Shown here: positions 27,301 through 47,197 of the stretch, one piece after another
Position numbering within the stretch: position 1 is the stretch's first letter
Layout of the letters: each line of letters starts with the position of its first letter
NCBI GenBank assembly: GCA_014773175.1
Contig: VXCM01000954.1
Coordinates: forward strand, 759 to 64,758
Reading direction: 5' to 3'
DNA length: 64,000 bases
Origin: Lucifuga dentata
Lineage: Eukaryota; Chordata; Actinopteri; Ophidiiformes; Bythitidae
Notes under the pieces: model-generated
The model's database searches: none
Told to the model about the DNA's origin: nothing
The model's input: only the letters and a program-made list of their open reading frames with translations
Position numbers and translations under genes: made by a program

Positions 27301-28489
27301 CTGACGTAAGAGCAGAGGAAGGAAAAGGAAATCAGTGGGACGAAAGCTTTCAAATACTGGCAATGAAATTAGACTTTTATTAACAAATGATCCATATAAT
27401 CTAGTGTTTCTCGCATACAATATGAATGTTATCTGAAAACAAGATCGATGGTGTCTGACAAAGTCAAAAAACAAGGCTTAAAATGACGAGACACTGGGAA
27501 ATGTCATGTTCTTCGTTGCCTTGACAACAGGCTAAATTCAGGAAGAACTGCACAATTCATTTTAGGCCGAGTCAATATAATAAAGTAAAGGGAACAGTGA
27601 ATACATCCATTATTGATCCAAATATTTTTGGATCAATAATTGCAACCAGAACATCACCACATTCTCAAAATATCTTGTGGGTCAAAAACATCATGATATT
27701 GGATTCTCCCAACTCTAATTCAAATTCAAACACGTTTTCTGGTACAATATATTTCCACTGATCACACAGATATGATTATGAATATGCAATGAAGCTACTT
27801 TAGCCAAAGATACAGCTATTTTATGACAGTCACAACAATTATACTACTAATAAACGTTGTGCTTGTGTTTGTGAACACTTTTCTGTAATGTTAGACGTGG
27901 AGGAAATTTTACTATTGCATTCCCGTTACCAAATATTATACTCTTGTTAGGCTGAATATTATAATAAATTGTAAGTGTAAATGTAAGGTAGAGTAGCTAC
28001 ATTTCTCACTGGTGCTCTACTGAAAATATTTTGAAGCGTATTTTTGTCAAGTTACTCTCTAACAAAGGTAGTTTTTTTCATAATAGTAGCTAGTGAGCCT
28101 CGCGAGTTTTAGTTTTTTAACATGATGGTTTGGATGGTGAATGGAGGTCTACATAAACACGAAGCTAGCTGGCTCTCACTTCGGTGAACAGTTGTGTAAA
28201 TCGTTAACAGGTTTGATAAGTCGTGTATTATCACGGGAACCGGGTTAGTAGTTTAACGGTACATGTAGGATTTTAATAGTGTAAAAGTGTGTTCTGTGAT
28301 AAATGTCTGGCTCCTTCCTCCTCCTTATCACGGGCTAATGGACATGACCCTAAATTTTTACACGGGACCGAAACTCCGAGTCAAACTCGGCCGGTAAACG
28401 CACGAACAACTGCTTCGGTAGAAAAATAAGTTACATGCGTTTAACTAAATTCTTACCGATAACTGACTAATTCCCCGGATCCCCTTCAT
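21353..28489 (-). CDS. uqcrc2: Cytochrome b-c1 complex subunit 2 (core 2), 14 exons, 450 aa
   Basis: Minus-strand coding exons are 28457-28489, 27187-27261, 26820-26969, 26508-26572, 26356-26412, 26090-26214, 25602-25699, 25454-25511, 24584-24679, 23983-24182, 23726-23806, 22928-23004, 21531-21684 and 21353-21436. They sum to 1353 nt with consistent phases. The product is the core 2 subunit of respiratory complex III in the mitochondrial inner membrane, an M16-peptidase fold without catalytic function. Visible features are an N-terminus [14 protein letters not shown] that is basic and acid-free, fitting a mitochondrial presequence. Family blocks include [51 protein letters not shown] and NTPFVDEV at the C-terminus. 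No HxxEH zinc motif is seen, as expected for core 2. The length is near the human 453 aa. Zebrafish has two paralogues and I cannot say which one this is. Several introns carry TTAA MITEs. Confidence 0.97.
21741..22297. mobile_element. TTAA MITE, copy E, full length
   Basis: 557 bp in uqcrc2 intron 13. Left end TTAA-AGGAACATACC, right end GGTATGGCCCT-TTAA. Internal blocks are 'cctaggactatattctctgg' and 'gtctggaaggtaggaaaaac'. No coding capacity. Confidence 0.85.
22429..22442 (+). promoter_or_regulatory. CTCF-type motif
   Basis: CCACTAGAGGGCAG fits the core consensus CCASYAGRKGGCR. It lies in the last intron of uqcrc2 and points to the plus strand. Confidence 0.5.
23122..23689. mobile_element. 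TTAA MITE, copy F, full length
   Basis: 568 bp in uqcrc2 intron 11. Left end TTAA-AGGACCATACCAC, right end GTGGTATGGTCCT-TTAA. The terminal ~85 bp on each side are inverted copies of each other. Confidence 0.9.
24755..25351. mobile_element. TTAA MITE, copy G, full length
   Basis: 597 bp in uqcrc2 intron 8. The best-preserved ends are AGGACCATACCACTCATTTT and AAAATGGGTGGTATGGTCCT, flanked by TTAA on both sides. The inverted similarity runs from the tips to 'ttcccaaag / ctttgggaa', about 85 bp. Confidence 0.92.
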
Positions 28490-28657
28490 GTCCCCTCTAT
28501 CCAAGTCAGGACGATGTAGCAATATGGCGGCGCCAAAGTGCCCTACCCACAATTCCCTGCGCGGCCACCGTCTTCCTCTTCGCAAAAGTATCACTGTGAA
28601 AATAGGCGTGCGCCCTCTGCTGGTATGGAGATGAACAGCGCATGACACAACTTTGAA
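28490..28657 (-). promoter_or_regulatory. uqcrc2: uqcrc2 core promoter with YY1 and ZNF143-like sites
   Basis: AATATGGCGGC at 28521-28531 is a YY1 consensus, 32-42 bp from the ATG. ACCCACAATTCCCTGCG at 28545 resembles the ZNF143 element ACTACAATTCCC. A CTCF-type site follows at 28612. YY1 sites close to the start are usual for nuclear genes of the respiratory chain. Confidence 0.6.
28612..28623 (-). promoter_or_regulatory. CTCF-type motif
   Basis: Read on the minus strand, CCAGCAGAGGGC matches CCASYAGRKGGC at every position. It sits about 125 bp upstream of the uqcrc2 start codon. Confidence 0.5.
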
Positions 28658-29400
28658 ATTAGGGTAGGAACACTGCGTTCAGGTAGTACTATCACACAAA
28701 CTTTCTGTATAGGTAAGGATAAAATATTAAGAATGTTATTAATTTACTCCAGAATTGAATTTTTCGTATGGATTCATTGGATAAATTGTACAAAGTATTT
28801 TTTACATAGGGTAAATATCTGAAATCTACCTCTATATTTCAATTTTTTCCAAAAGTCAGACTTCAAAAAAATAAAAACAAAAAAAATTAAAATCTAAGTA
28901 TATAGATGCATAAATATCCAATAATTACATATAAATAGCTTGATTAAGATCAATCGAGAATACAATTGAGAACTTTTTTTTTGCTTGCTGCAATTTGAGA
29001 TGTTATAAATGTTGCATATATGGGACTAAGTATGATTAATTTTGCAGTAATGGGAAAATTCTTGACAAAATGTAACATTGCTTGTATATTAATGGGAAAC
29101 AAAATTTCACAAGGAGTAACTTGTCTAACAGTTCTGATTCACATTCACATTTAACTACACACAGAGGGTCTGGGGCAAAGGAGACTTTCTGGTCGCAATA
29201 AAATCCTGCAGCCCGTGGGCCCTCTGCAGAACTTTAACCATGCTTTGACTCAAACTTATATATTCCAGCCAAATCTAGTATTAACAGTTAAATGACTTTG
29301 GACATTTATCTTTGTATTGTTAAAGACACTGAACAACCTCAATGTGAGAGACGACTCCATATAGAACAATGAAGAAAAACTGTACAAAGGAAATACTTTA
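28658..29400. other. Intergenic between snu13 and uqcrc2
   Basis: AT-rich sequence without repeats of clear identity, RNA gene or frame of interest. Both flanking genes run on the minus strand. Confidence 0.5.
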
Positions 29401-29413
29401 AAATAAAAATTGC

Positions 29414-29419
29414 TTTATT
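29414..29419 (-). terminator. snu13: Probable snu13 polyadenylation signal
   Basis: AATAAA on the minus strand about 200 nt after the snu13 stop codon, within TAAATAAAGC. Confidence 0.65.
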
Positions 29420-29616
29420 TAAAAATCAGTTTATGACTTTGCAAACTTATGTGCTGAAATGGACCCAATGTACTGAAACGTAAAAAAGAAAATTATAACT
29501 GTTTTTCCACATCATGCACAATCTTTCGCTAATCAAACAGAGGATTAATTTCACTTTGACGTTGGTCTTCCCCTTTCTTCAAGGAGACTGTTTCTCACAA
29601 CACAGCAAAATACTTA

Positions 29617-30976
29617 TCACACAAGCAGTCTCTCAATAGCCATCTGAACAGACTGAATCTGTGGTTTGAGCTGAGACCCCTCCTTTATGGTGACTGAGGT
29701 AGCAATGACAGGGCGTGACACCCCGCAGGCCCGGCCCAGGGCCTGCTTGGAGCGGACAAACACGTATGGGACGTTCTTGTCCTCGCACAGCAATGGCAGG
29801 TGGAGGATGATCTCTAGTGGTTCAGCATCAGCAGCCATCACTATAAACTCTGCGATGCCTCTGTTTAAAGTTTTAGTGGCTGGGGGGAAAGAAGCAAACA
29901 CACTGTTAGCATGATTCAATTTCCTCAGTAAAGATGATAATATCACACTACTTTCTGACAGCTCTACACTGGGCACCCGTTGATTTTAAAAATTATTCCA
30001 ACACACCATTCATTTAAAAACACAACTACTGGGCTCAAAAATGACTACAGACTTAAATAACACAGAAACTCAATAAAAACTGGACATTTGTTGCAGACCA
30101 ATTGCCATGACATTGTGATCACCTCCTGTGCATTCTATGGAAAATCTGAATTTATTAGATCTGTAATATTTTATACAGGAGCTCAGACATAAACAGTTAA
30201 AAAAAAATACTGAATGTAACTACGCTGAAACAGTTCATTTTTCCATACAGCTGAATCACCATTGTATATGTTTCCATTCTCAAAGATGTTAAATGTTGTT
30301 TTCCTTTGCCTTGTTCAATATAAGTAATGTTTCTAGATTTTTCTCAAAAAAAAAAACAAGTATTTTTGGTCAGATTATATGGTGATTAATCTAAATACAG
30401 TAAGTGGTGGTAAAATGAATATTTGATAAGTTGACTCGCAGCGTAAACTAAACATCATGCCTGCACAGGCAGAGAGTGTATTTTAGGACACAGCCCCCCG
30501 TGGTGTGTCGGCAGATCTGTACTAATAAAATACATAATGAATTAAAAGACCTAAATACCTACATGTACACTTCAGTATTAGATCCATTACATTTTCTTTA
30601 ACACGCATTAGACAATTAGTGAAGAAACACAGCAAGTGAACACATTTAAATCAGGCGTAGGCAGTGAACTTTACCTTCGTTGGCCCCCTTCCTCAGCTGC
30701 TTGTAGTTGGAGGCTTGCTGCACCAGATCCAGGATGGTTTTGGTCAGCGTGGCGTCAGCCAGCGGGTAGGCCTTCGGGTTCACTTGGGCTTCAGTCTGAC
30801 GATGTTACACAAAGCAAAATAAAACCACATTATCCCAATTAAAGCAGGTAACAACGCAAACAAATATTATAAGACACGTTAAAAGCCGATTCTTTTGCTT
30901 CTTTCATTTATTCAGTACAGTAGCTAACAGCTAGCTAGCATGCTAGCTAGCTGTTAGCGGGAACATCACTCACCAT
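29617..30976 (-). CDS. snu13: NHP2-like protein 1 / SNU13 (15.5K), 3 exons, 128 aa
   Basis: Coding exons on the minus strand are 30974-30976 (the ATG codon only), 30675-30795 and 29617-29879, making 387 nt with stop. The single-codon first coding exon also occurs in the human gene. The protein runs from [20 protein letters not shown] to the C-terminus IERLLV. It contains the L7Ae/L30e RNA-binding blocks [37 protein letters not shown] and [12 protein letters not shown]. From the family, it binds the kink-turn of U4 snRNA and of box C/D snoRNAs, nucleating U4/U6.U5 tri-snRNP and snoRNP assembly in the nucleus. The length equals the human protein. Teleosts can carry two copies (a/b), which I cannot separate here. 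The gene is head to head with crym. Confidence 0.97.
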
Positions 30977-31199
30977 TGCGGATTGTTTTTCTAATGTTTG
31001 CCCTCTCGGCGAAATGCTTCACGGAGGACTATCCTCGTTAACTTGAGTTTTAAAAGGCAGACCGAAAAATGAACGTATAGCTGTGGAAGTGTTCAATAGC
31101 GTAAACCCGATAAACTCTGTTGTATGAAGCAAGTTCCGTCGTTTACCGCACGTGAGGAGAAGCGCATGCGCGCTGGGGACTCCTGCGTCAACAGGAAAC

Positions 31200-31233
<34 letters not shown>

Positions 31234-31709
31234 AAGCAGGGACAGCGCTTTATTTGTGTGGCACTATTTAGAGATTTATTAAGACCTAAAGTGTTAGCTT
31301 ACAGCCCGTAAATATTATTAATCGATGCACATTGATTAGCTTTCTAAGAGGATTACAGCTTATGGGAAGACACCTCCTCAGTGAGGAAAGCTTTATGTTG
31401 CTGTGTCAGTAATGTAACAGAGGAACAAGAAGTTCTTTACATTGTGGAACACTTTGATATAACTGCACCCTTCCCTTCAGAGGAACTTAAGACATAATAC
31501 AATATATGTTGTCAACATAAAATTACGGCAAAAATGTAGAGGAAGGTAACTGGAGCCCCGCCCCTTTTGCCTGTTCTTCATTGGGTACGGAAGAATTTAA
31601 GGGAAAATGTACCTTTAAAAAATACTGAGCTCCTCCTCTCCGTGGCTGTTTGATGAGCATTTACTGGGCTCACGCCAGTCTGAGCGCGTCCTGCTGCAGC
31701 AGCAGAAAC
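30977..31709. promoter_or_regulatory. Shared snu13/crym upstream region
   Basis: The 733 bp between two divergent start codons hold an NRF1-type palindrome GCGCATGCGC at 31162-31171, about 190 bp from the snu13 ATG. A pure T run of about 27 bases at 31203-31229 follows, then AT-rich DNA up to crym. The NRF1 site fits the housekeeping gene snu13. No TATA box with proper spacing was evident for crym. Confidence 0.55.
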
Positions 31710-36180
<4,471 letters not shown>

Positions 36181-36250
36181 CCTTCATAAGAAAAACCTGA
36201 TTCAGATCAAGGGGACGTCACACAGGGCAGAAAATGATCTTTCACGCCAA

Positions 36251-36373
36251 AATAAACCATCGTTATCAGCACCGTGACTCCTCCTCCTCTTCCTCAGAAA
36301 GAACTCAGAGCCTGCAGATCTCAACGTGGACCATTCTGCTTTCAGGTGTTCTGTGCAGGCAGATGACATTAAA
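36251..36373 (+). terminator. crym: Candidate crym polyadenylation signals
   Basis: AATAAA at 36251-36256 and ATTAAA at 36368-36373, 71 and 188 nt after the stop codon. Confidence 0.5.
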
Positions 36374-37547
36374 GACAACAGGCCCATTTAAACGAATTCA
36401 TTTGCTTTATTAAAAATTCTGCAAATTAAAAACATTTAGCAAGAAAATAAATCCAAGTGTACTTCAATTGTGCCAAAGAAACACTGCTAAAAATGAATCT
36501 AGAGTTATTTTAATGGCTGCTCATTTCAAAACAAACTGTACTTGGGGAAAAAGTCACTACTGAAGGTCATAATGCACAACAAGGGCATTATAATCAGCTA
36601 CAACCTCAGCGTGCTAAAACACTGCTTCTCTGACTTGAAACACAGTAATAGATGGCGTCAGAATTCCATATGTGAAAGCAATGTGAGTGTAAAAAGCCTC
36701 AATGTGCAAAACACTGGAGTCTCTGAACTGAAATGATGGTCCAGCATGAATCAGGCCGAAGTAACACTGGAAAGTAAAAAAGTTTTGCTGACAACGTATC
36801 AGTCATATCTGTGGTGAAGGAAACCAGGAGCAGAAATGCTGACAAATCATGATGTTGATCTCGGTAAGGAGGGTTTAGCTTCTGCTGACCGGAGCTTTTC
36901 CTTCAACAGCCTGCAATGCACCTTCAAATGCTGTTTTCTCTTAGCAGAGAATCACATCCACATTTATCTCAGACAATGATTCATTAATATCTAGTGCCAT
37001 GGTATATTTACCGTTCTGACTGAACTTAACAGAAAAATAACATATCACGCCTGCATTTGAAATGTTCATCTGCTGCAGCATTAACCGTTCCAGATGTTAG
37101 CAGCTGCTACAAAACTTATCAGTCATTTAGAGTTAATTAAAGTTTATCAACAAACGGTTAAAACCTATATAAAATCGTGGTGTAGTATACAAAGATAAAA
37201 CAAAGCCAAAAGGAAAAGAAATGACGTTTCAGCGTAAAAAGCGTTGACTACAAGGCTTTGACTGTTAACCGAGTTTCGTCAGTCCAGTCCAATGACGAAT
37301 GTAAACAAAACGACCACAGCTGAAAAGAGACGTGGGGAAAAAACGAGAAATTAAATCTACCAAAAATTTCGTCAAGGCATCAATAGTACGGGAAAGAGTG
37401 CAGCACACGACTGTTTTGTCTTAGAGTTAAGTTCTGGATCATTCGATGAGAAAATCGCCTTCAAGTAGTACTTCTAACAACATCAGAAAAATGACGTCAA
37501 TGTTTTGTAAAATCCTTCCTCTTTCTCCTGAATCGAAAATCCCAAAT

Positions 37548-38060
37548 CAAACTTACGGTGGCCGACAGAGGTCATCGTCTGCTACGTAGAACGTGAACAG
37601 ACACGTTCCTCAACGTGACGTCGCACGCGCCGCATTTACTGAAACGTCGCAAATATCACGTAACGCAACGGAAGTGAATGAAAACACAACGGAAAACAAT
37701 TAAAACAAAACGGTAATTAAAACAAAACGGAAGTTTATCGGGAAATCCTTCCCGTTTTTTTTGTTTTTTTTGAATAGCCATCTTCATATTAATTACAATT
37801 ACAAGTTTAATTTCCGTACAACAGCACTACAAAATACAAATATATCTGATTACATATGAATTCCACAATCAAAATATTAAAGCTTAAATACACTTACATC
37901 TTGTTTGTTGCTTCTGTGCTGTCCCGCTTATAAAGTTTCCCGTTAAACTTCCGTTGTGTCTTTATTCACTTCCATTGTGTTACGTGATATTTGCGGCGTT
38001 TCAGTAAATGCGGCGTGTATCGTCAGCATACGGTGACCTCTCTCGGCCACCGTACAAACT
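37548..38060. mobile_element. IS3EU-like long-TIR MITE, copy 1
   Basis: The element 37554-38054 (501 bp) starts TACGGTGGCCGA and ends TCGGCCACCGTA. It is flanked by the exact 6-bp repeat CAAACT (37548-37553 and 38055-38060). The inverted arms extend about 150-200 bp ('gccgcatttactgaaacg', 'cgcaaatatcacgtaac', 'ggaagtgaat', 'acacaacgga'), with small indels. No coding capacity. TAY ends plus a 6-bp duplication are, as I recall, the IS3EU signature. It lies between crym and rac1. Confidence 0.8.
37961..37966 (-). terminator. First AATAAA downstream of rac1, inside the MITE
   Basis: The first canonical AATAAA after the rac1-like stop codon on the minus strand is at 37961-37966, 361 nt downstream and within the IS3EU-like element. 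A later one is at 36406-36411, about 1.9 kb downstream. Confidence 0.4.
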
Positions 38061-38326
38061 CCCCATTCCGCCAGGCTTTACCAAATTCACTCCATTCCTG
38101 TCGATCTGAAAGGACTGGACAGATGTAAGCTAGCAAAAAAAAAAAAAAAAAANAAAAAAAAAAAAAAAAAGCTTCAGTGCTGCTTAAATCTGTCAAATGC
38201 TTTCAGATAGGCATCTCATCTGCAGGAGCGTCTAAGTAAGCAAGGAAGACAGCCATCATCTCTGTCCCCTTTGAGTAGACGAGCTCTGGCTGTGACCAGG
38301 CTTCATCTACTCCCTGTACTTCACAT

Positions 38327-42301
<3,975 letters not shown>

Positions 42302-42600
42302 TGGACCCTCAGCCAACGATTCAGCAGCTCCTTGTCAGTTAGCTTAGCTTAGCTATCGTTAGCCAAAACAAACCAGTCGTGTCACCAGGACGCTCAGCGA
42401 AAATAATCCGAGAACCGAGATCTAACCTGGGGCAAAAGTTTTAAACGTTTCTGTTACAGAAAATAACCGGACTGTCGTCTTTCAGCAGCACCCGGGTGAC
42501 ATTCCAAAGTTGTAAAGCAGGGAGGCAACACCCAGGGAAAAACTCTGGAGTCAAAGATTAAAACAACGCCCACAGCTGTTCGCTCCATACAAGTCATTTC
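42302..42600 (-). promoter_or_regulatory. rac1 5' UTR and promoter region
   Basis: The sequence between the start codon and the CTCF-type site is moderately CpG-rich, without TATA. The 5' UTR length cannot be read from sequence alone. Confidence 0.4.
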
Positions 42601-42626
42601 CGGTCACATCCAGAACGGCTCAACGC

Positions 42627-42638
42627 GCCATCTGCTGG
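42627..42638 (-). promoter_or_regulatory. CTCF-type motif
   Basis: The minus strand reads CCAGCAGATGGC, a full match to CCASYAGRKGGC, about 330 bp upstream of the rac1 start codon. Confidence 0.5.
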
Positions 42639-42765
42639 CGGTAAAGAGAACGACACCTTGCAAAAATCCTGTTCTCCAATTTTCCATGTGAACAAGTGAA
42701 CACTAGAGAGCAATATTGTACAAATATGTACTTTTAAAAATTAGGAATTTTTAAATATTTCCCAT

Positions 42766-42767
<2 letters not shown>

Positions 42768-42806
<39 letters not shown>

Positions 42807-42929
42807 AATAAAAATCTTTGTTATCATAGTAATAATCTTATTTAATCACGTTCTCCATGGCAACCACTCTGTCAGTGTAGCTTCACCTTTAAACTCTGCA
42901 TACAATGTAGTCACACATATGCTCACACG

Positions 42930-42972
<43 letters not shown>

Positions 42973-42985
42973 ACACACACACACT
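42768..42985. repeat. (CT)n and (AC)n microsatellites
   Basis: (CT)n at 42768-42803 and (AC)n at about 42930-42985, separated by unique sequence. Confidence 0.95.
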
Positions 42986-43415
42986 AGTAGTAACCTTGAT
43001 TCTGGATTATATTATTGGGGGGGATTGTCAATTATCAAGCACGCAACACATCAATGGGATAAACATCAACATGGAGTGGGGAGTGAAAACACAGGAGGAA
43101 GATTAATAAAGGATAAGCAGACATGTCACTGTGGCACATCAGGGAGTCTGTAAAACACAGCAGCGGGAGTCAGCCTATGGGATCTTGATATGTCAGAAAG
43201 TAAAGAGAAGTTCTGCCTGGAGACAAAAATCCTTATTACTGTATATCCTGATTAAAATCCATTGTATCCTGGAAATCCTAGAATACTGGCATGAGTGAGA
43301 AAAAAGTTATTTTAGAAAAGTTATATTACAAATGTACAGATTACTTACAATTACACTTTACAGTTATAAGGAGAAGACAAAATAACCTTTACACTTTATA
43401 AAGACACATACAGCC

Positions 43416-43590
43416 TTAAAGGGCCATAATGGCGATTTTATCCCACATACATGTTACGATACTGACAATTATTTTCTGAGACAAAAAAACATTTTATTTG
43501 TCCTGTTATTTTGCCAAATTCCTGAATCTTTCAAAATCAAATGTTCAGGTGATACACCCAACTTAATTTAAAGCCATGTATTGCCAGAGA
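43416..43590 (+). mobile_element. TTAA MITE left fragment, copy J
   Basis: TTAA-AGGGCCATAATGGCGATTTT, then 'acatgttacgatactgacaa' and 'cttgaatctttcaaaatcaa'-type sequence. The right half is missing. Confidence 0.65.
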
Positions 43591-43960
43591 AAAGTGATGC
43601 ACTTTCCCCATGAGCTGGTGCAATTCATTTCATATTCACAAACATTAATTCTCCCTCAAAGTCCACAATCTAAAGAATCAAGACAGTCTTGATGACATAA
43701 AAAGTGGCACTTAAGCATTGGGCCCATTGGCAATCAATGGGAGGAATGAATAATCAATATGGAGTTATTTGATGGAATCAGAGGTTACAGTTTGTGGTTA
43801 ATTAATGTCCAACTTGAAGAGAATTTTTATGCCATCAGCGCATTAACATGAAGAGATATGGGAGTTTTGCCTGTTTTGCAGTGTTAGTCATGTCTTTACA
43901 TCAGTGATGGGTGGAAAGATTTTTAAACAAACAGGGAACAATATCAAAGAAAGATCACAG

Positions 43961-43961
43961 T

Positions 43962-44001
<40 letters not shown>

Positions 44002-44030
44002 CACACACACACACACATGCACACACACTC
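43961..44030. repeat. (AC)n microsatellite
   Basis: Nearly continuous AC units interrupted by two CATG steps. Confidence 0.95.
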
Positions 44031-44108
44031 CTCCCTATCCATCCTCATCCCAGGACTATGTGCAATAACTGCAATATGCTATTCTTGTTGTTGTTTATAT
44101 ACTATTAT

Positions 44109-44153
44109 TTTATTTCATTGCCTGTGATTGCAAATCACAGGCAATGAAATAAA
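44109..44153. other. Perfect 21-bp inverted repeat with 3-nt loop
   Basis: The arms 44109-44129 and 44133-44153 are exact reverse complements (TTTATTTCATTGCCTGTGAT plus T), separated by GCA. It could extrude as a cruciform or fold as an RNA hairpin. No gene association is visible. Confidence 0.9.
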
Positions 44154-44839
44154 TAAATTTATACATAATCAATGAATACATCACAACATGGAAATATTTG
44201 ATAGATTTCAGCTTGGTTGATTGGCTGATATCAGTGTTTATAAATCTGGAAAGATGAAAGCTCCATCACGTCTCTGCTGACATACATGTTCACACACATC
44301 ATGCTGTCCTGCACATTTCAACTCTTTCAGCTTTCAAGCCTCATTTTTTAAACATTCAGCATCTATTTCTGCATTTTTCAAGCAGTTTTTTTTTTTTTTT
44401 TACATTCAAATATTCTTGTGAGGATTCAAATATCCTTCAGGCATTCCTGAATTCAAGCATTTAAAAATTCTGCTTTCAGTGAAAAATCCCATTAAAACAT
44501 TATTCAGGTCACAAGACCTTCAGCTTTTTCATACTAGTTCAGCATTTTCACTAGAAATCAGGAGTTAAAAAAAAGTTTTGATTTTATGTCTTGATCAGCC
44601 TTTGCAATGAGCGTGTATGTTTTTTTTTTAAGTTGTTAATTGATAGATTTCAGCTTTTCAGAGTCTGTGAAGCACATTTCAGCATATTGCAATCACAGGC
44701 GCATTTTCTACAGGAAATGCATTTCTAGTTATATGCAATTCTTTTAGTTTTTTAGTATTGGGTACTATTTTACTTTATATGCTAATTCAGAGATATATGG
44801 TTTACTGGACACCTGAATTCCTCCATGGGGATGAAGAGT

Positions 44840-44840
<1 letters not shown>

Positions 44841-44878
<38 letters not shown>

Positions 44879-44908
44879 ATCAGAAAATTTGTCACTCAGC
44901 TCTCCTTN

Positions 44909-44946
<38 letters not shown>
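44841..44946. repeat. (TATC)n microsatellite, duplicated at an N
   Basis: About 9 TATC units, then 'aatcagaaaatttgtcactc' and the N at 44908. The same TATC tract and following sequence then repeat. The duplication is probably an assembly artefact. Confidence 0.9.
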
Positions 44947-45608
44947 ATCAGAAAATTTGTCACTCAGCTCTCCTTTTTCACGCCTCCCTCTGTCTGCATG
45001 TCATGCTGCAGTTTGGAGTGACATTTCATTGGAACATTATGTTCCCCATTATTCCTCTAAATAATCGCCAAGGTTTAATGACCCCCTGTCATGGCGCTCT
45101 CATTTGCATATCAGTCAGACTAACGATCTACAGGCAAACAACAAGTAAACTGCCTGAATGTGCGCCGTAATGGCTCTACTGACAGCACAGTCCACGGGTT
45201 GTTTACCATGCACAATTACATAATGTGGAGTAAATCATCATTATAATGGAGTGAAATGAGACTCTGAGGCTAAATGATGCAACTGGTAATGAAGGCGTTC
45301 CCTGGATTTCATCATCTGAACTGAACACAAAGCAGATCTGCTGAACCCAGCTGAGACTTTGCCATTTGTGCTTCTATCTCAGCTTCCCACATGAAGCCAC
45401 TGTAATAAGGTCCTGTAAGATGCTGTGACTCATTCAGCCGCTCATTTCCTGACATCTGACAGGTTTTTCTGACAGTTTATCTGAAGAGGAAAATCTGAGC
45501 AGAATATTGTAAATGTGCATTTTTGATCTGATAGCATGAATTTTTATGACAGTGTCTTTTCCTTTCACAGCTGCCTCAAATATTTTGCTCCCCATGGAGG
45601 TGTTTCCA

Positions 45609-45990
45609 TTAAAGGACCATACCGGCATTTTGCATGTTTGAGCCTAATATATTCAATTTTCATGCATGTTATGTTACTGACAATCATTTCNATTTTGCAT
45701 GTTTGAGCCTAATATATTCAATTTTCATGCATGTTATGTTACTGACAATCATTTCCCCAAAGAAAAAAACATATTTCAACTTTCCTGATATTTTGCAAAA
45801 TCTCTTAATCTTTCAAAATCAAATATTCAAGCGATACACCCACCTTAAAAATCCATGTTTCTCCTGCTAATAGTTATGCAAAATTATGAAGTTTAAATTA
45901 TGTTGTTTAAATTTTTCCATAAACGCAGGTCTTCTTTTGGGACTATATTCCCCAGTGGAGACATACATTCACTCCACACTTTTTATTAAC
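45609..45990 (+). mobile_element. TTAA MITE left half, copy K
   Basis: TTAA-AGGACCATACCGGCATTTTG, then the family's 'ttcctgatattttgcaaaat', 'aagcgatacacccaccttaa' and 'gggactatattccccagtgg' blocks. About 60 bp near the left end are doubled around the N at 45691. Confidence 0.75.
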
Positions 45991-46880
45991 CCTCTCACCA
46001 TAACATCCTACACATACTGTATACACTAAAGTACTTTGCTGCATGTACAACTGCAAAAACACTTCAACACAACGAGTCCCACAGACAAATATCTCAACAG
46101 ATGCCTGTTTGCTTCTTGAAACAGCTTTGAGTTACACTGACTACATGATGTTATATTTCAGGCTGGTTTCACACACTCTGTGCTGTCTCTACTGTTTATG
46201 ATGTTTAGATTTGAAGTTATTAAAAAAAAAAAAGCTTCAGTTTTGAAGAAAAGCCATTGGCATGAGTCACTGGATGAAAGCTGACTTTTGCATGATAACT
46301 TGTCGACTAGCATCTATTCAAAGAGCTGTTTTTCTGATGACAATGCTGTGATAAATGTAGCGCTCTAACAATCAAACATGAGTCATTCTAATCAGATGTG
46401 ATCAGCTGGAATCAAGCTGAGTCACATGCTGCTGTGGTCAACATGATGGGAATTTCTGGATGTTTCTCTGGAAAATTGCAGCACTTTCCCCATGTTTGGA
46501 AAGATGTCCCACGTGTTTTCTTTTTGTCCTATCTGACTGTGTGCATGCGTGTGTTCCATTTTCTCTTCTGTTCTTCAGCGGCGTTCCCTGCTTCGCTCTC
46601 CCACCCATTCTGAGACAGGAAGTGTGTTAGGTTCACTGGAGCACAGGTGGTTGCATTAGCAGGAATACGTGTGGGAGGGTTTATGTCCGTTCCTGATGCT
46701 TTTCACAGGATTTGGGAATTCCGTTGACTCAAAAGGGTCAAACTCTCGTGTGATCTGTCCTTTAAAACCCTGCTTCATTTGCAAAAGAACCTTAATTTGT
46801 TGTTCTAAGACCACTACAAAACAGCATAATATTTCCTTTTAATTTAAAAATTTCTATTTGAAGGAACCAATATTTATTCT

Positions 46881-47003
46881 GTGACACGCAGACATGGCAT
46901 CAAACCAACACAGATCAGAGTCTTCCAGATGATGAGACAGATGATGAGCGCGATGGCTTTGGCCAACTTGTTTCTCATTATAACAGTGTGGGTCATGAAA
47001 CAG
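46881..47003 (+). other. Unidentified exon-like open frame
   Basis: An open frame contains VFQMMRQMMSAMALANLFLI followed by ITVWVMKQ, a plausible membrane segment after a basic stretch. It stops at CAG followed by GTTAGT (donor-like), and CGCAG at about 46887-46891 could be an acceptor. I do not recognise the family. It may be chance in intergenic DNA between rac1 and cyth3. Confidence 0.15.
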
Positions 47004-47197
47004 GTTAGTCTGTTGCTTGTGCATAATGTGGACAGCCAAGAGACAGACTGGATGAATCTGGTTTGATGCAGGCCATTTCCTTAATGAGCAGAATGAAAGA
47101 CCAGGACTAAACTATGAATGAACCCTGAGAAAAGTCCTTCAAAAAGCTAAGAGTAAGTGAGGATTTTTAGGTGTGTTTAACTGGTTTAATATAAACT

